A stretch of DNA of 64,000 nt. Origin: Planctomycetota bacterium. GTDB lineage: Bacteria; Planctomycetota; JAJSAM01. This document shows, piece by piece, positions 53,328 to 63,003 of this stretch; the stretch's first letter is position 1, and every line of letters begins with the position of its first letter. Made by a program: the position numbers and the translations under genes. Where the stretch lies: the NCBI GenBank assembly GCA_024274785.1, contig JAJSAM010000004.1, forward strand, positions 1 to 64,000, in the 5' to 3' direction. The notes beneath the pieces were generated by a model. It searched no databases and was not told the origin of the DNA. It saw only the letters and a program-made list of their open reading frames with translations.

Positions 53328-54314
53328 CTACCTGCGAATCGTCACCTTCGTGCCTCGCGGGATCCAGCCGAACAGCTCTTCCACATCGCGGTTCCGCATG
53401 CGGACGCAGCCCTGCGAGACCGACGTGCCTACCGTGTCCGGTTCATCGGTGCCGTGGATGCCGTAGCCCGCCGCCCGCCGGGTGTTGGCGAAGCCCAGCC
53501 AACGCGTACCCAGAGGGTTCTCAGAACTTCCATACGGGATCCTGCGGCCATCGAAGTACCAGTCGGGCTTCTCGATCTTCGTCTCGACCTCGAACACACC
53601 TTCCGGGGTCTTGTCGTTCAGGCCAAGCCCAACGGGGAACTCCCTGAGATAAACACCGCCCAGCAAAACCCAGAGCTTGTGGCGGCGCTTGGAGACGAGC
53701 AGGGAGAGTTCCTCGAGCGGCACCTTGAAGATCTGCCCCTCACGAATCCGCCGCGCGTCCGCGACACCGTTCAGCCACAGCAGGAAGCCCGGCTCCACCT
53801 TGACTCGATACTGCTTCGGAAAGACCTTGTTGCAGAGGGTCCAGAGCCGATCGTTGGCCTTGAAGGAGTAGATCGCGGTCTTCCCCGGCAAGACCTCCTC
53901 CGAGTCCAGCAGGAGATCGTTCAACTCGTCCAGGCGGACTCGAAGCGCGTCACCCTTTCCCTCGATCGCAAGGCGCAGGTACGCGTCCGAAAACGCTCGC
54001 CGCGCCGCATCGAGTTCCACGTTGGCCTTCGCCCGGGTGGTCGCCTTTTTCGATCGCACCAGGGCGGCCTCGGCATCCGCGACCAGCTTCTCGAGGGAAA
54101 CCACGTCCGGTGCAGCCTGACCCCCCGCAGGCCCACCCGCTCCGCGCGTCCCGGCGGGATCCCCCCCACTCTCCGCAGCAACCGGCTGAGGGGCTTCACC
54201 GTTGGCGGAAAGCAATGTCGAATCAACAGCTCCGGGGTCGTCGTCGCCGCCGAACACGGAAATCGCACCATAAACGATTCCGATCAGGATCAAGAGGTAC
54301 AGGAGGTACCGCAT
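53328..54314 (-). CDS. L,D-transpeptidase (YkuD family), membrane-anchored
   Basis: The 328-residue protein has an N-terminal membrane helix (3-20), a Gly/Pro-rich linker, a helical region, a LysM-like segment (YSFKANDRLWTLCNKVFPKQ), and a YkuD domain with the catalytic motif from His287 to Cys303 (HGTDEP then SQGCVRM). It forms 3-3 peptidoglycan cross-links or attaches proteins to the wall. GGAGG precedes the ATG. Presence of this enzyme plus DacB and a LysM protein shows an active peptidoglycan layer. Confidence 0.92.
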   Translation of the reverse strand: MRYLLYLLILIGIVYGAISVFGGDDDPGAVDSTLLSANGEAPQPVAAESGGDPAGTRGAGGPAGGQAAPDVVSLEKLVADAEAALVRSKKATTRAKANVELDAARRAFSDAYLRLAIEGKGDALRVRLDELNDLLLDSEEVLPGKTAIYSFKANDRLWTLCNKVFPKQYRVKVEPGFLLWLNGVADARRIREGQIFKVPLEELSLLVSKRRHKLWVLLGGVYLREFPVGLGLNDKTPEGVFEVETKIEKPDWYFDGRRIPYGSSENPLGTRWLGFANTRRAAGYGIHGTDEPDTVGTSVSQGCVRMRNRDVEELFGWIPRGTKVTIRR

Positions 54315-54357
54315 ACCAGCCTCCGATGGAACCTACACATTGGGGGAGAATACTCCC

Positions 54358-54385
54358 ACAATACCAGATGTGGTGGATCCGGCAA
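54358..54385 (-). promoter_or_regulatory. Candidate promoter of the L,D-transpeptidase gene
   Basis: On the minus strand TTGCCG (54385-54380) and TATTGT (54363-54358) are separated by 16 bases, about 44 bases before the ATG at 54314. Confidence 0.4.
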
Positions 54386-54584
54386 CCTGGAATGTGCGGA
54401 GGAGATGGGCGGTCCCGGAGAGGGATGCTCGTCGAGAGGTGAAGTGTGCGGGGCGGCCTATCGGATGGCGGGCTCCCCGGCCCGACGCCGCACCGTCAGA
54501 GGCCCACCCGATCCGGCCCATCGTGGCGCGGCAGACGCGGCGCCCTCCGAGCCGCCGCGAAAAGCCGGGGTCTCTTCGGCAGAC

Positions 54585-54620
54585 AATAAAATTAACCGGC
54601 GCCCCCAGGGGAGCGCCGGT
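54585..54620 (-). terminator. Second terminator downstream of rplT
   Basis: ACCGGCGC and GCGCCGGT form an 8-bp perfect stem, followed on the minus strand by TTAATTTTATT. Confidence 0.65.
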
Positions 54621-54820
54621 CTGATTTCGAGCCCTCCACCGCAATGCCGTGCGGCGGGGGAGTGAATGAACCCTCTTGCGAGGTGGGCGCCAATGCCGGC
54701 TGGAAGTCATCCTCTCGAGGAGGCTCGACACCCTTCCGACAAGTCCGGCTCCCCTGTTCATATGTTATCGGTTCACCAAACTCCTGCCGCCATCACGAAC
54801 ATGGCAGAGATCTCAGAAAC

Positions 54821-54866
54821 CAATCTAACACAGCCCCCCCGGTCGGGCAAGCGACCGAGGGGGCTG
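54821..54866 (-). terminator. First terminator downstream of rplT
   Basis: CAGCCCCC(CC)GGTCG pairs with CGACC(GA)GGGGGCTG around a short loop, followed on the minus strand by TGTTAGATTGG. It begins about 33 bases after the rplT stop. The T-tract is imperfect, which may explain the second terminator. Confidence 0.6.
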
Positions 54867-54899
54867 CGAAAGAATCGTCCGCGCGGCTCCGGACCGGGA

Positions 54900-55262
54900 T
54901 CAGGCGCTGGCGGAGAGAGCTTCCCGGGAGACCTCCACCAGGCGGTCAAACGCGCCCGGGTCGGTGACGGCCAGATCGGCCAGGGCACGGCGATCGACCT
55001 CCACGCCGGCCTTGATCAGTCCACCAATGAAGACGCTGTAGGTGACACCACGCATGCGGGCGGCGGCATTGATCCGCTCGATCCACAGACGGCGGAAGTC
55101 CCGCTTCCGTTCCTTGCGGCCAATATAGGCATAGCGCATGGAACGAGCGATGGTCTCCTTCGCGGTCCGCAGCAGCTTCGACCTGCCGCCGACACCACCC
55201 TTCGCCGCCTTGCGGATACGGCGCTTCTTCTTCGCCCTTGGGACGTTGGTCTTGACTCTCAT
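54900..55262 (-). CDS. rplT: 50S ribosomal protein L20
   Basis: The 120-residue protein is full-length L20: MRVKTNVPRAKKKRRIRKAA, then YAYIGRKERKRDFRRLWIER and INAAARMRGVTYSVFI. It nucleates early 50S assembly and in many bacteria represses its own operon. It ends the thrS-infC-rpmI-rplT cluster, 52 bases after rpmI. Confidence 0.97.
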   Translation of the reverse strand: MRVKTNVPRAKKKRRIRKAAKGGVGGRSKLLRTAKETIARSMRYAYIGRKERKRDFRRLWIERINAAARMRGVTYSVFIGGLIKAGVEVDRRALADLAVTDPGAFDRLVEVSREALSASA

Positions 55263-55314
55263 CGCGCCACTCTCGTTCTCAGGCCCACAGGAGCAGCCAG
55301 GCCCGAAGTTGCAC

Positions 55315-55512
55315 CTAGGCCTTGCCCAGGAGTCTCTTCACGGTTCGCGCCTGGGCACCCTCTACGAGTCCCGGCTTCCTCAGGTTTCGTTTGCGTTTGG
55401 CGCTCTTGCCGGAAAGAAGGTGCTGGGAGTACGCCTTGTTGCGGCGCACCTTTCCCTTCTTGGTGAGCTTGAAGCGCTTCTTCGCCGACTTGTTCGTCTT
55501 CAGCTTCGGCAC
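55315..55512 (-). CDS. rpmI: 50S ribosomal protein L35
   Basis: The 65-residue basic protein starts MPKLKTNKSAKKRFKLTKKG and ends RTVKRLLGKA, a full L35. It lies 91 bases after infC; in other bacteria this spacer carries the L20 operator, and a similar role here is possible but not shown. Confidence 0.96.
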   Translation of the reverse strand: MPKLKTNKSAKKRFKLTKKGKVRRNKAYSQHLLSGKSAKRKRNLRKPGLVEGAQARTVKRLLGKA

Positions 55513-55603
55513 GGCATACCTCTCACGTCCCGGGCAAAATAACGGTGAAAAGGCCGGATCTTAGTGACCGGGCCACAACACGTCCAGGAATTCCCCGCGG
55601 GCT

Positions 55604-56122
55604 CTACTGGATACGATTCAGGAGCAGGGTCATCCGCCGACCTTCCATCTTCGGCATCCGCTCCACCGAGGAAAGATCCTCGAGTTCCTGGGCAAACCGG
55701 ATCAGGAGATTACGGCCGAGATCGATGTGGGCCATCTCGCGCCCCCGGAACAGCAAGGTGACCTGCACCTTGTTACCCTGTTCGAGGAATCTCCGCGCCC
55801 GCGCCAGCTTCACATTGAAGTCGTGCTCGTCCGTCTTCGGACGCAACCGGATCCCCTTGATGCGGATCCGGTGCTGCTTCTCGCGGGCCTTTTGCTGCTT
55901 CTTGCGGTGCTCGTACTTGTACTTGCCGAAGTCCATCATGCGACAGACCGGCGGACGAGCCTCCGCAGCAACCTCCACCAGGTCCAGGCCGGCCAGACGC
56001 GCTCGCTCCCGCGCGTCATCCGTGGGGACCACACCAATCTGTTCGCCGTCCTCGCCGACCAGCCTGACTTCTGGAACCCGGATTTTCTCGTTCATCCGGG
56101 GCTCCTGATAACCTTTGGACAT
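55604..56122 (-). CDS. infC: Translation initiation factor IF-3
   Basis: The 172-residue protein has the IF3 N-domain (MNEKIRVPEVRLVGEDGEQI, MMDFGKYKYEHRKKQQKAR) and C-domain (KVQVTLLFRGREMAHIDLGR). It polices start-codon choice. The ATG at 56122 with GGGAGG is chosen; an ATG nine codons later also has AGGAG. Both are ordinary codons, unlike the AUU start used in E. coli. The track start at 56182 is too far upstream. Confidence 0.95.
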   Translation of the reverse strand: MSKGYQEPRMNEKIRVPEVRLVGEDGEQIGVVPTDDARERARLAGLDLVEVAAEARPPVCRMMDFGKYKYEHRKKQQKAREKQHRIRIKGIRLRPKTDEHDFNVKLARARRFLEQGNKVQVTLLFRGREMAHIDLGRNLLIRFAQELEDLSSVERMPKMEGRRMTLLLNRIQ

Positions 56123-56182
56123 GCACCTCCCTTTCCTTCGATCGAGGGTCACCGATTTCAGGCCACAGGCCACCTGCGGCAC

Positions 56183-58099
56183 CTACCGGCGCTCACTTAT
56201 CTCCTGAGTAACGCGGGCCGTGAACTCCGCGACCGAGGAGGACCCCAGGTCCCCGTCGGTTCGCTCCCGGACCGAAACGGTCCCGTCCTCCACCTCACGA
56301 TCACCGAGTACAAGCATGTACGGGATCTTCTCGAGGGTGGCCTCGCGAATCTTCTTTCCTATTTTCTCGTTTCTCACATCCAGCCGACAACGCAGCCCCG
56401 CCGAAACGAGCTGTTCCTTCACGCTTCCGGCGGCCTCGGCCTGGGCGTCCGTGATGTTCATCACCACGACCTGCACGGGCGAAAGCCATACCGGCAGCTT
56501 CCCGGCATGGTGCTCGAGCAATACCGCAATGAAACGCTCCAGAGACCCGAACACCGCGCGATGCACCATCACCGGCCGGTGACGGTCTCCGTCCGCGCCC
56601 ACATACTCGAGATCGAACCGTTCCGGCATTGCGAAGTCTACCTGAATCGTACCGCACTGCCACCGGCGGTTCAGGGAGTCCTTCAGATGAAAGTCGATCT
56701 TGGGGCCGTAGAAAGCACCGTCTCCAGGGTTGATACGATACTCGCCCCCCCGGCGTTCGAGCGCCTCTTTCAGCGCGTCAGTCGCGTTCTCCCACATCTC
56801 GTCCGATCCGATCGAACCGGTGAGGGGGCGCGTCGAGAGTTCTACCTCGTACTCCGGAAACGCGAAGTCCCGATAGGTCTTCAGCACGAAGTCCATGACC
56901 CCGACGATCTCGTCGCAGAGTTGCCCCGGGGTGCAGTAGATGTGCGCGTCATCGATGGCGAAACTGCGCACCCTGGTCAGGCCGCTGACAACCCCGGACA
57001 TTTCGTTCCGGTGCACCTGCCCCGGTTCGGTCAGCCGCAGCGGAAGATCCCGGTACGACCGGACCCCGCTTCGGTAGATCAGGTTGTGCCCGGGACAGTT
57101 CATGGGTTTCAAGGCCCAGCGTCCCTCGTCGGTATCGACGAAGAACATGCTGTCCTTGTAGTGGTCGTAGTGCCCTGACCTCTTCCACAACTCTTCCGAC
57201 ATCACGATGGGGGTACGGACGATCTGGTACCCCCGCTCCTCGTGCCCCGCCCGGAAGTAATCGAGCAGATCCTGGTACAGAAGCGCCCCCTTCGCGTGCC
57301 AGAACACCATTCCCGGCGCCTCGGGCTGAAAGGAGAAGAGGTCGAGTTCGGCGCCGAGCCGCCGGTGATCGCGCTTCTTCCGCTCGGCGAGCAGGGTCAG
57401 GTGCTTCTTCAGGTCCTTCTTGTCGAAGAAGGCGGTCCCGTACACGCGGTTCAGCACCGGATTCGAGGCGTCACCCTTCCAGTAGGCCGAGGAGGTTTTC
57501 AGGAGCTTGAACGCCTTGATCTCACCGCTGCTCTTGACGTGGGGGCCCTCGCAGAGGTCCTGAAAATCGCCGATGCGGTAGAAGGAGACGCTGTCTCCGG
57601 GAATATCTTCAAGGTGCTGGACCTTCAGCACCTCCCCCATCCCGGAGAGAATGTCCCGGGCCTCGTCCCTGGTCGCTTCGTAGCGTTCAAAAGGGAGGTC
57701 GGCCCTGACGATGCGCATCATCTCTTCTTCGATCGCCGCGAAGTCATCTTCCCGGAACACCTCTTCCAGGTCGAAGTCGTAGTAGAAGCCGTCCTCCACC
57801 GACGGGCCGAATGCGAGCTTCACGCCGGGGCGAAGCCGCTGAACCGCCATCGCCATCAGGTGCGCCGCGGAGTGCCTGAGGACATCGAGCGCTTCAAAAT
57901 CCCGTTTCGTGATGATAACCACGTCACACGCCTCGGCCAGAGCGTATCGCTGGTCGACGATCTCGCCGTTGACCTTACCGGCAACCACCGCCCGGCCGAG
58001 GCCGGGACCGATCATCGACGCAATTTCGGCGATGCTGCTTCCCGCTTTGATTTCCCGTATGGAATCATCCGGGAGACGGATCTTGATCAACTCTGCCAT
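56183..58099 (-). CDS. thrS: Threonyl-tRNA synthetase
   Basis: The 638-residue protein has the TGS domain (MAELIKIRLPDDSIREIKAG), the editing domain (RHSAAHLMAMAV with the HxxxH zinc-like site), the class II core with MNCPGH and HRNEMSGV, and the C-terminal anticodon-binding domain ending in YMLVLGDREVEDGTVSVRER. The ATG at 58099 starts the TGS domain; the longer track ORF is unsupported. No T-box or obvious operator was found in the 180-base leader. It heads the thrS-infC-rpmI-rplT operon. Confidence 0.96.
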   Translation of the reverse strand: MAELIKIRLPDDSIREIKAGSSIAEIASMIGPGLGRAVVAGKVNGEIVDQRYALAEACDVVIITKRDFEALDVLRHSAAHLMAMAVQRLRPGVKLAFGPSVEDGFYYDFDLEEVFREDDFAAIEEEMMRIVRADLPFERYEATRDEARDILSGMGEVLKVQHLEDIPGDSVSFYRIGDFQDLCEGPHVKSSGEIKAFKLLKTSSAYWKGDASNPVLNRVYGTAFFDKKDLKKHLTLLAERKKRDHRRLGAELDLFSFQPEAPGMVFWHAKGALLYQDLLDYFRAGHEERGYQIVRTPIVMSEELWKRSGHYDHYKDSMFFVDTDEGRWALKPMNCPGHNLIYRSGVRSYRDLPLRLTEPGQVHRNEMSGVVSGLTRVRSFAIDDAHIYCTPGQLCDEIVGVMDFVLKTYRDFAFPEYEVELSTRPLTGSIGSDEMWENATDALKEALERRGGEYRINPGDGAFYGPKIDFHLKDSLNRRWQCGTIQVDFAMPERFDLEYVGADGDRHRPVMVHRAVFGSLERFIAVLLEHHAGKLPVWLSPVQVVVMNITDAQAEAAGSVKEQLVSAGLRCRLDVRNEKIGKKIREATLEKIPYMLVLGDREVEDGTVSVRERTDGDLGSSSVAEFTARVTQEISERR

Positions 58100-58189
58100 G
58101 CTGATTCTCGGCTCTCCATGGGCGACACCTCCCGCAGGAGGAAGCCGCCATACTACCAGCGGTTCAGGAATCTCAAACAAGCGCACAGG

Positions 58190-58231
58190 CCAAAAGGAGG
58201 GGGCCGCCAACCGTCTTCGGCTGGCGGCCCC
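58190..58231 (-). terminator. Terminator after the Ig-like lipoprotein gene
   Basis: GGGGCCGCCA and TGGCGGCCCC form a 10-bp stem, followed on the minus strand by CTCCTTTTGG. It isolates the lipoprotein gene from thrS. Confidence 0.7.
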
Positions 58232-58279
58232 GCTTGGTTCCATCAGGCGAATTCCCGGTACGGGTTTCCGCCCCGTCGA

Positions 58280-60271
58280 CTAGTTTACCGTGAAGAAGAT
58301 GAACGGGATGACCATTTCATCGATCGTCGGAATCTGCTTGGTCTGGCCGTTGCCCTTGAACACCGCCAGGAACCGGACGAACTGGTACCCGGAAACATCC
58401 TCGAGTTTTGCCTCCCAGTCCGATGAATTGCCCACATCCGGCTTCCCACCGCTCAAGGGGAGTTCCGGCGCTCCCTGGAAGGTCAGGGTCGTCTGCGTAC
58501 CGGAAGGCTGCGCACTCAGCGCGGGGAAGAGGACCACCTCGAGGTACTGTGGAGTGGTCAGGCCCGAGTCATACCAGAGCGAACGCGCTTCCGACTGGTC
58601 GATCAGGTACGCAAACCGGATGTCGTAGGCGAAGTTCGCCGTGCGAACCGGGCCGTAGGTCGCGCCCAGGGCCACGGTATGCGCAGTCCGGGTGGCGCCA
58701 CCGCCGTTGTTTTCGAGCCACTCCGCATAGCCGCGGATCGCGGTCCCGCCGGTAAACCCACCGCCGCTCGAACCCGTGTGCACGATCTCCAGGATCAGGT
58801 TGGAGGTTCCGTCGTAGGCGAAGTTCGTGGTGAACTTGGGTCCGGCCTGGAATGTGAACGTTCCGAGCGGGATCTGATAGGTCACGCCATTGACGCAGCG
58901 CGTCGGTGTGCTCGAATAGTTGGCGGAGAAATTGGTCCCCAGGCTTCCGCTCGTGGTGTGCCCCAGGTAGATCGAAGTGTTCTGGCAGGTCGTCGCGAAC
59001 CGGGTCGCGTACTTCATCCAGTCAAAGCCAGTGATTGTCCGGGAACTGCCGCCGACCTCCGTGGAGAAGTAGAGAGCCTGGAACTGTGCCGCCACGTTGC
59101 CCACCGCCCACGGCTCGAGCGTGACGAAACCGTTGTTGGTGACCGGAACCACGCTGCCGGAGGTGAACGTTCCGGCGAGCAGGCCGGGAGCGCCACTGTC
59201 ATTCCAGAGTGCCGGGGCCGACTTCGCGACGAAAGACGAGTCCTGGAAGAGTTGGTTGGTGAACTCCTCCTTGATGCTGCCGAAGTCGGGCTGCGTCGGG
59301 TCGTACCTCGTGCGAAACTTGAACTTGATCTCCCGCGGGGTCGGGTTTCCGGAGAGGTTCTCGACCTCCCGGCTCACCGTGACCTGGATCTCGTATCCGT
59401 CCTGCTGCGGATCCAGCGGATCGGTGCCGCCATTGGTGGAGTCGACGCCCTTTCCGTAACCGAAGACCGGGCGGAAGATGACGCGCGTGAGGTCGGTGCT
59501 GTACCGCAGGGTGCCGAGCGGTACCGAACCGTCGAAGGTGTTCTGCACGATGAAAGTATCACCGAGAACAAACGTGTCACGCTTCATCGGCTGGTCGAAG
59601 GCCACGACGATGTCCGCTTTCGCGTCCACCTGCACGGCGTTAGGCAGCGGCGAGGAGAGGTACTCCTGCCACCGGGGCTGGATTCCCGTGTCCACGTAGT
59701 CCGCGCCGGTCTCGAAGCTCGCAGTGTACTCGGTGACGATGCCGTCGCCGACGAGGTTCCGGACATAGTTGTTGGCGGTGAGGACCGAGGGGATGAGCAC
59801 CTGGTAGACCGCCAGACGGTCGAGGCCCTCCGGGTTGTCCGCAACCGTTCCGGCCACAGTGTAGGTCGGGTTGAAGATCACCTGATTGTAAACCTGGGTG
59901 CCATTGTCGGGGTCGATCGGATGATAGTAGATCCCCTGGGCCTTCTCGAACAACCCGCCACCGGTCGGGATGCCGACCCGGATCGTCCGATCGTTGACGG
60001 AATCGATGTCAACCATCGTGTTGAAAGTGAACAGGAGACGGGCATCGCGGAGCACGTTGGTGCTGTCCGGTCCGCCAATCGGCACCAGTACCCCGTTCGG
60101 GCGCTCCTCCACGATCAGGAAGGTCAGGACCGCAAGATCCTGATCGATGATGCTGCCGCCCCGGCCACCGGAACCACCACCGCCTGCGCCCCCGCAGCCG
60201 ACAAACCCGACGCCCAACGCCAGCACAATCGCGAGTCCGACGAAACCTCGCAGGTTGGACACTCGCCTCAT
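58280..60271 (-). CDS. Large secreted lipoprotein with Ig-like domains
   Basis: The 663-residue protein has a lipoprotein signal (FVGC, Cys26) and a glycine-rich linker. Beta-rich Ig-like segments of the SbsA type follow (LLFTFNTMVDIDSVNDRTIR; ADIVVAFDQPMKRDTFVLGD), and a jelly-roll-like C-terminal half is rich in Thr, Ser and Asn. It is probably an outer-surface protein. GGGAGG precedes the ATG at 60271. The ORF-track start at 60370 lies upstream of the promoter's expected transcription start and is rejected. It is a single-gene unit with a strong promoter and its own terminator, suggesting high expression. Confidence 0.8.
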   Translation of the reverse strand: MRRVSNLRGFVGLAIVLALGVGFVGCGGAGGGGSGGRGGSIIDQDLAVLTFLIVEERPNGVLVPIGGPDSTNVLRDARLLFTFNTMVDIDSVNDRTIRVGIPTGGGLFEKAQGIYYHPIDPDNGTQVYNQVIFNPTYTVAGTVADNPEGLDRLAVYQVLIPSVLTANNYVRNLVGDGIVTEYTASFETGADYVDTGIQPRWQEYLSSPLPNAVQVDAKADIVVAFDQPMKRDTFVLGDTFIVQNTFDGSVPLGTLRYSTDLTRVIFRPVFGYGKGVDSTNGGTDPLDPQQDGYEIQVTVSREVENLSGNPTPREIKFKFRTRYDPTQPDFGSIKEEFTNQLFQDSSFVAKSAPALWNDSGAPGLLAGTFTSGSVVPVTNNGFVTLEPWAVGNVAAQFQALYFSTEVGGSSRTITGFDWMKYATRFATTCQNTSIYLGHTTSGSLGTNFSANYSSTPTRCVNGVTYQIPLGTFTFQAGPKFTTNFAYDGTSNLILEIVHTGSSGGGFTGGTAIRGYAEWLENNGGGATRTAHTVALGATYGPVRTANFAYDIRFAYLIDQSEARSLWYDSGLTTPQYLEVVLFPALSAQPSGTQTTLTFQGAPELPLSGGKPDVGNSSDWEAKLEDVSGYQFVRFLAVFKGNGQTKQIPTIDEMVIPFIFFTVN

Positions 60272-60349
60272 TTCGTCCTCCCAAGACAGCTTGACGATCG
60301 GTACAACCCGACCCCGCCTGCGCGGAGCCCAAAATGCCCGATCAGGAAG

Positions 60350-60377
60350 TCTATAAACATTCACCTGCACCTGTCAA
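60350..60377 (-). promoter_or_regulatory. Strong promoter of the Ig-like lipoprotein gene
   Basis: On the minus strand TTGACA (60377-60372) and TATAGA (60355-60350) are separated by 16 bases, giving a leader of about 70 bases. It is the closest match to the sigma70 consensus in the window. The remaining bases of this 297-base gap up to aspS hold nothing else I recognise. Confidence 0.7.
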
Positions 60378-60568
60378 TGCAATCGGCAGCACTGCTCCAC
60401 CTCCGCAGGCGGCCGTTTGCGGCTCACGGAGGCTGCTTTCGTCATTCCGCAAACTTCATACCAACTTCAGCACCCCGGCCGGATCCCCATTCTTACGGCT
60501 CCCGCACCCCTGCTCCTGAGATTCCGGGCACCCAGAGCGTGCGAAAGCGCTCGATCGTCGTGCGGAAG

Positions 60569-62335
60569 TCACCGAACGGGTCGAATGCCGAGATCCCCGA
60601 GCTGGTCCTCCGAAACAGGTGCCGGAGCACCGGTCAGGGGGCAGGCCGCCGAGGTGGTCTTCGGGAACGCGATCACCTCCCGCAGCGAGGTAACCCCGGC
60701 CAGTTGGGCCACCAACCGGTCGAGCCCGACAGCGAATCCGCCGTGAGGCGGAGCACCATACTTCAGGGCCTGAAGCAGAAATCCGAATTTGGCGTCGGCG
60801 TCCTCCTCGCTGATCGCGAGGGCATCGAACACGCGTCGCTGGGTCTTTTCCTGGTGGATCCGGATCGAGCCGCCGCCGAGTTCCACTCCGTTGACCACCA
60901 GGTCGTAGGCGCGGGCCCGTACCGCGGCTGGATCGGTTTCGAGCATGTCCAGGTCCTCCGCCATCGGAGAAGTGAAGGGATGGTGAAGCGCGTCGAAGCG
61001 CTGCTCGTCCTCATTCCACTCGAAGAGAGGCCAGTCCACCACGAAGAGCGGACACCAGGCCTCCCGGTCGATCAGATCGAGCACCCGCCCCACCTCGAGA
61101 CGCACCGCACCGAGGGCCTGCGCGACGACGCGCTCCTGGTCGGCGGCGGCCAGCAGGAGGTCCCCCGCCTGTGCACCCAGCCTCCCCTTCAGTGCCTCGT
61201 TTTCCGGCTCACCGAGGAACTTGGCGGCGGGCCCGCCAAGAGCGAGGTCATCCCCCACCTTCAACCAGACGAGTCCCTTGCCGCCGTTCTCCCGGGCCAC
61301 GTCTTCGAGTCCGGAGAGCTGCTTCCGGGAGAGGGTGGCGCCACCGGGCACCCGCAACGCCCGGATCCTCCCGCCCGCCTGCGCCGTTGCGCTGAACGCC
61401 CGGAAGCCGGAGTCGGCGAGGCTCTCGGTCAGGTCGCTGATCTCGAGCCCGAAACGGAGGTCGGGCCGGTCGGTGCCGTACGTGGCCATGGCTTCGGCGT
61501 AGGACATCCGCAAAAACGGCGTGGCCGCCTCGTGGTCACGGAACTCACGGAGCAGGAGAACGGTCAGGTCCTCGAGGATCTGCAGGACGTCTTCCTCGGT
61601 GACGAAGGCCATCTCGAGGTCGAGCTGCGTGAACTCCGGCTGGCGGTCCGCGCGCAGGTCCTCGTCCCTGAAACACCGGGCAATCTGGTAATAGCGATCG
61701 ATCCCGGCGACCATCAGCAGCTGCTTGAACAGCTGAGGCGACTGCGGCAGCGCGTAGTACGCCCCCTTCCGCTCGCGGCTCGGCACCAGGTAGTCCCGGG
61801 CGCCCTCCGGCGTCGACTTCGTGAGAATCGGCGTTTCAACGTCGAGGAAGCCCTGCTCATCCAGCCAGTGCCGGATGCGCGAGGTCACCTGGTGCCGGAG
61901 CACCATCAGCGCGGTCATCTTCTTCCGCCGCAGGTCCAGGTAGCGGTACCGCATGCGCAACTCGTCGGAGAGTTCGCCATCGGCCTCCAACTCGAAAGGC
62001 GGCGTCTCCGCGGTGCCGAGCACCTCGAGTTCGTCCACCAGGAGCTCGACGTCTCCGGTGGGCATCTTCCTGTTCCGCAGGCCCTCCGGGCGCGCGCTGA
62101 CCTCGCCGGACACCCGGATGCAGGTCTCGAGCGGTAGTTCCGAGCCGCGCTCCATCACCAGCGCATCCTCGCCTTCGCCGCGCCGGAGGACGCACTGCAT
62201 GAGGCCGTAGCGGTCACGCAGGTCGACGAAGATCGTCCCCTTGTGGTCGCGGCGGGAGGCGACCCAGCCGCACAGGAAGGCCCGCTCCCCGACGTTTTCG
62301 AACCGCAACTCACCGGCGGTATGTGTTCTCAGCAT
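60569..62335 (-). CDS. aspS: Aspartyl-tRNA synthetase (bacterial type)
   Basis: The 588-residue protein has the anticodon-binding OB fold ([20 protein letters not shown]), class II motif 2 ([20 protein letters not shown]), the bacterial GAD insertion (about 290-410) and motif 3 ([15 protein letters not shown]). It charges tRNA-Asp and, if gatCAB is present elsewhere, possibly tRNA-Asn. AGGTG precedes the ATG. Length is normal for the bacterial form. Divergent from hslV. Confidence 0.96.
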   Translation of the reverse strand: MLRTHTAGELRFENVGERAFLCGWVASRRDHKGTIFVDLRDRYGLMQCVLRRGEGEDALVMERGSELPLETCIRVSGEVSARPEGLRNRKMPTGDVELLVDELEVLGTAETPPFELEADGELSDELRMRYRYLDLRRKKMTALMVLRHQVTSRIRHWLDEQGFLDVETPILTKSTPEGARDYLVPSRERKGAYYALPQSPQLFKQLLMVAGIDRYYQIARCFRDEDLRADRQPEFTQLDLEMAFVTEEDVLQILEDLTVLLLREFRDHEAATPFLRMSYAEAMATYGTDRPDLRFGLEISDLTESLADSGFRAFSATAQAGGRIRALRVPGGATLSRKQLSGLEDVARENGGKGLVWLKVGDDLALGGPAAKFLGEPENEALKGRLGAQAGDLLLAAADQERVVAQALGAVRLEVGRVLDLIDREAWCPLFVVDWPLFEWNEDEQRFDALHHPFTSPMAEDLDMLETDPAAVRARAYDLVVNGVELGGGSIRIHQEKTQRRVFDALAISEEDADAKFGFLLQALKYGAPPHGGFAVGLDRLVAQLAGVTSLREVIAFPKTTSAACPLTGAPAPVSEDQLGDLGIRPVR

Positions 62336-62434
62336 TTTTCACCTGCCAGATACCCGTCGTCCCCTCCCCCACATGGCATACCGCACCGATCCGCAATAGT
62401 TCAGCAAGTTCCCGCGGCAGGCCGCCGGGACCTG

Positions 62435-62463
62435 TTGGGGACCGCAGGAGCCGGTGCTATCCT
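62435..62463 (+). promoter_or_regulatory. Promoter of hslVU, probably leaderless
   Basis: TTGGGG (62435-62440) and TATCCT (62458-62463) are 17 bases apart, and the hslV ATG starts six bases after the -10, where transcription would begin. No ribosome-binding site is present. Confidence 0.55.
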
Positions 62464-62469
62464 GCCCGC

Positions 62470-62999
62470 ATGAAGGCCAGAGCAACGACTATCCTGACCG
62501 TGCGCCGCGATGACCAGGTGGCCATGGCCGGGGACGGACAGGTCACCCTCGGCGACGTCGTCATGAAGCACGGCGCACGAAAGATCCGGCGGCTCGACGA
62601 AGGGCGCGTGCTCGCGGGTTTCGCGGGTGCCGCGGCGGACGCGTTCGCCCTGATCGAGCGTTTCGAGGGGAAACTCAAGGAGCACTCCGGGGACCTGGCC
62701 CGGGCGGCGGTGGAACTGGCCCGGGACTGGCGCACCGATCGCGTGCTCCGGCGACTCGAGGCGATCATCGTCGTAGCCGACGCGAAGCGCAGCCTGCTGG
62801 TATCCGGCTCCGGCGACGTGATCGAGCCGGATGACGGCGTCCTCGGCATCGGCTCCGGAGGCTCGTACGCCACCGCTGCGGCCCGGGCTCTCATGGGCCA
62901 CACCGAGCTTCCCGCAAGCGAGATCGCGAGAACCGCCCTCGAAATCGCCGCCGACATCTGCATCCACACCAACCGCGAGATCCACGTGGAGACCCTGCC

Positions 63000-63003
<4 letters not shown>
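62470..63003 (+). CDS. hslV: ATP-dependent protease peptidase subunit HslV
   Basis: The 177-residue protein shows the proteasome-like fold: [20 protein letters not shown] at the N terminus with the catalytic threonine exposed after processing, [11 protein letters not shown], and [14 protein letters not shown]. It assembles as a dodecamer with HslU to degrade proteins. The ATG at 62470 fits the family; the track ORF beginning at 62323 extends into the promoter. The stop overlaps the hslU GTG. Confidence 0.95.

Larger units (their letters stand above)
54315..54899. other. Gene-free region between the L,D-transpeptidase gene and rplT
   Basis: About 585 bases contain two minus-strand terminator hairpins for the rplT operon (54585-54620 and 54821-54866) and a promoter for the L,D-transpeptidase gene at its left end. 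ORFs on both strands have no recognisable content and lack ribosome-binding sites. I see no RNA gene. Confidence 0.6.

Noticed and set aside
58100-58189. T-box or threonine-operator leader before thrS
   Set aside because: No T-box sequence, specifier stem or tRNA-like operator could be recognised; the strong hairpin nearby terminates the upstream gene.
58679-62137. 1152-codon plus-strand ORF antisense to the lipoprotein and aspS
   Set aside because: It spans two real genes, a promoter and a gap, and shows no recognisable protein sequence.
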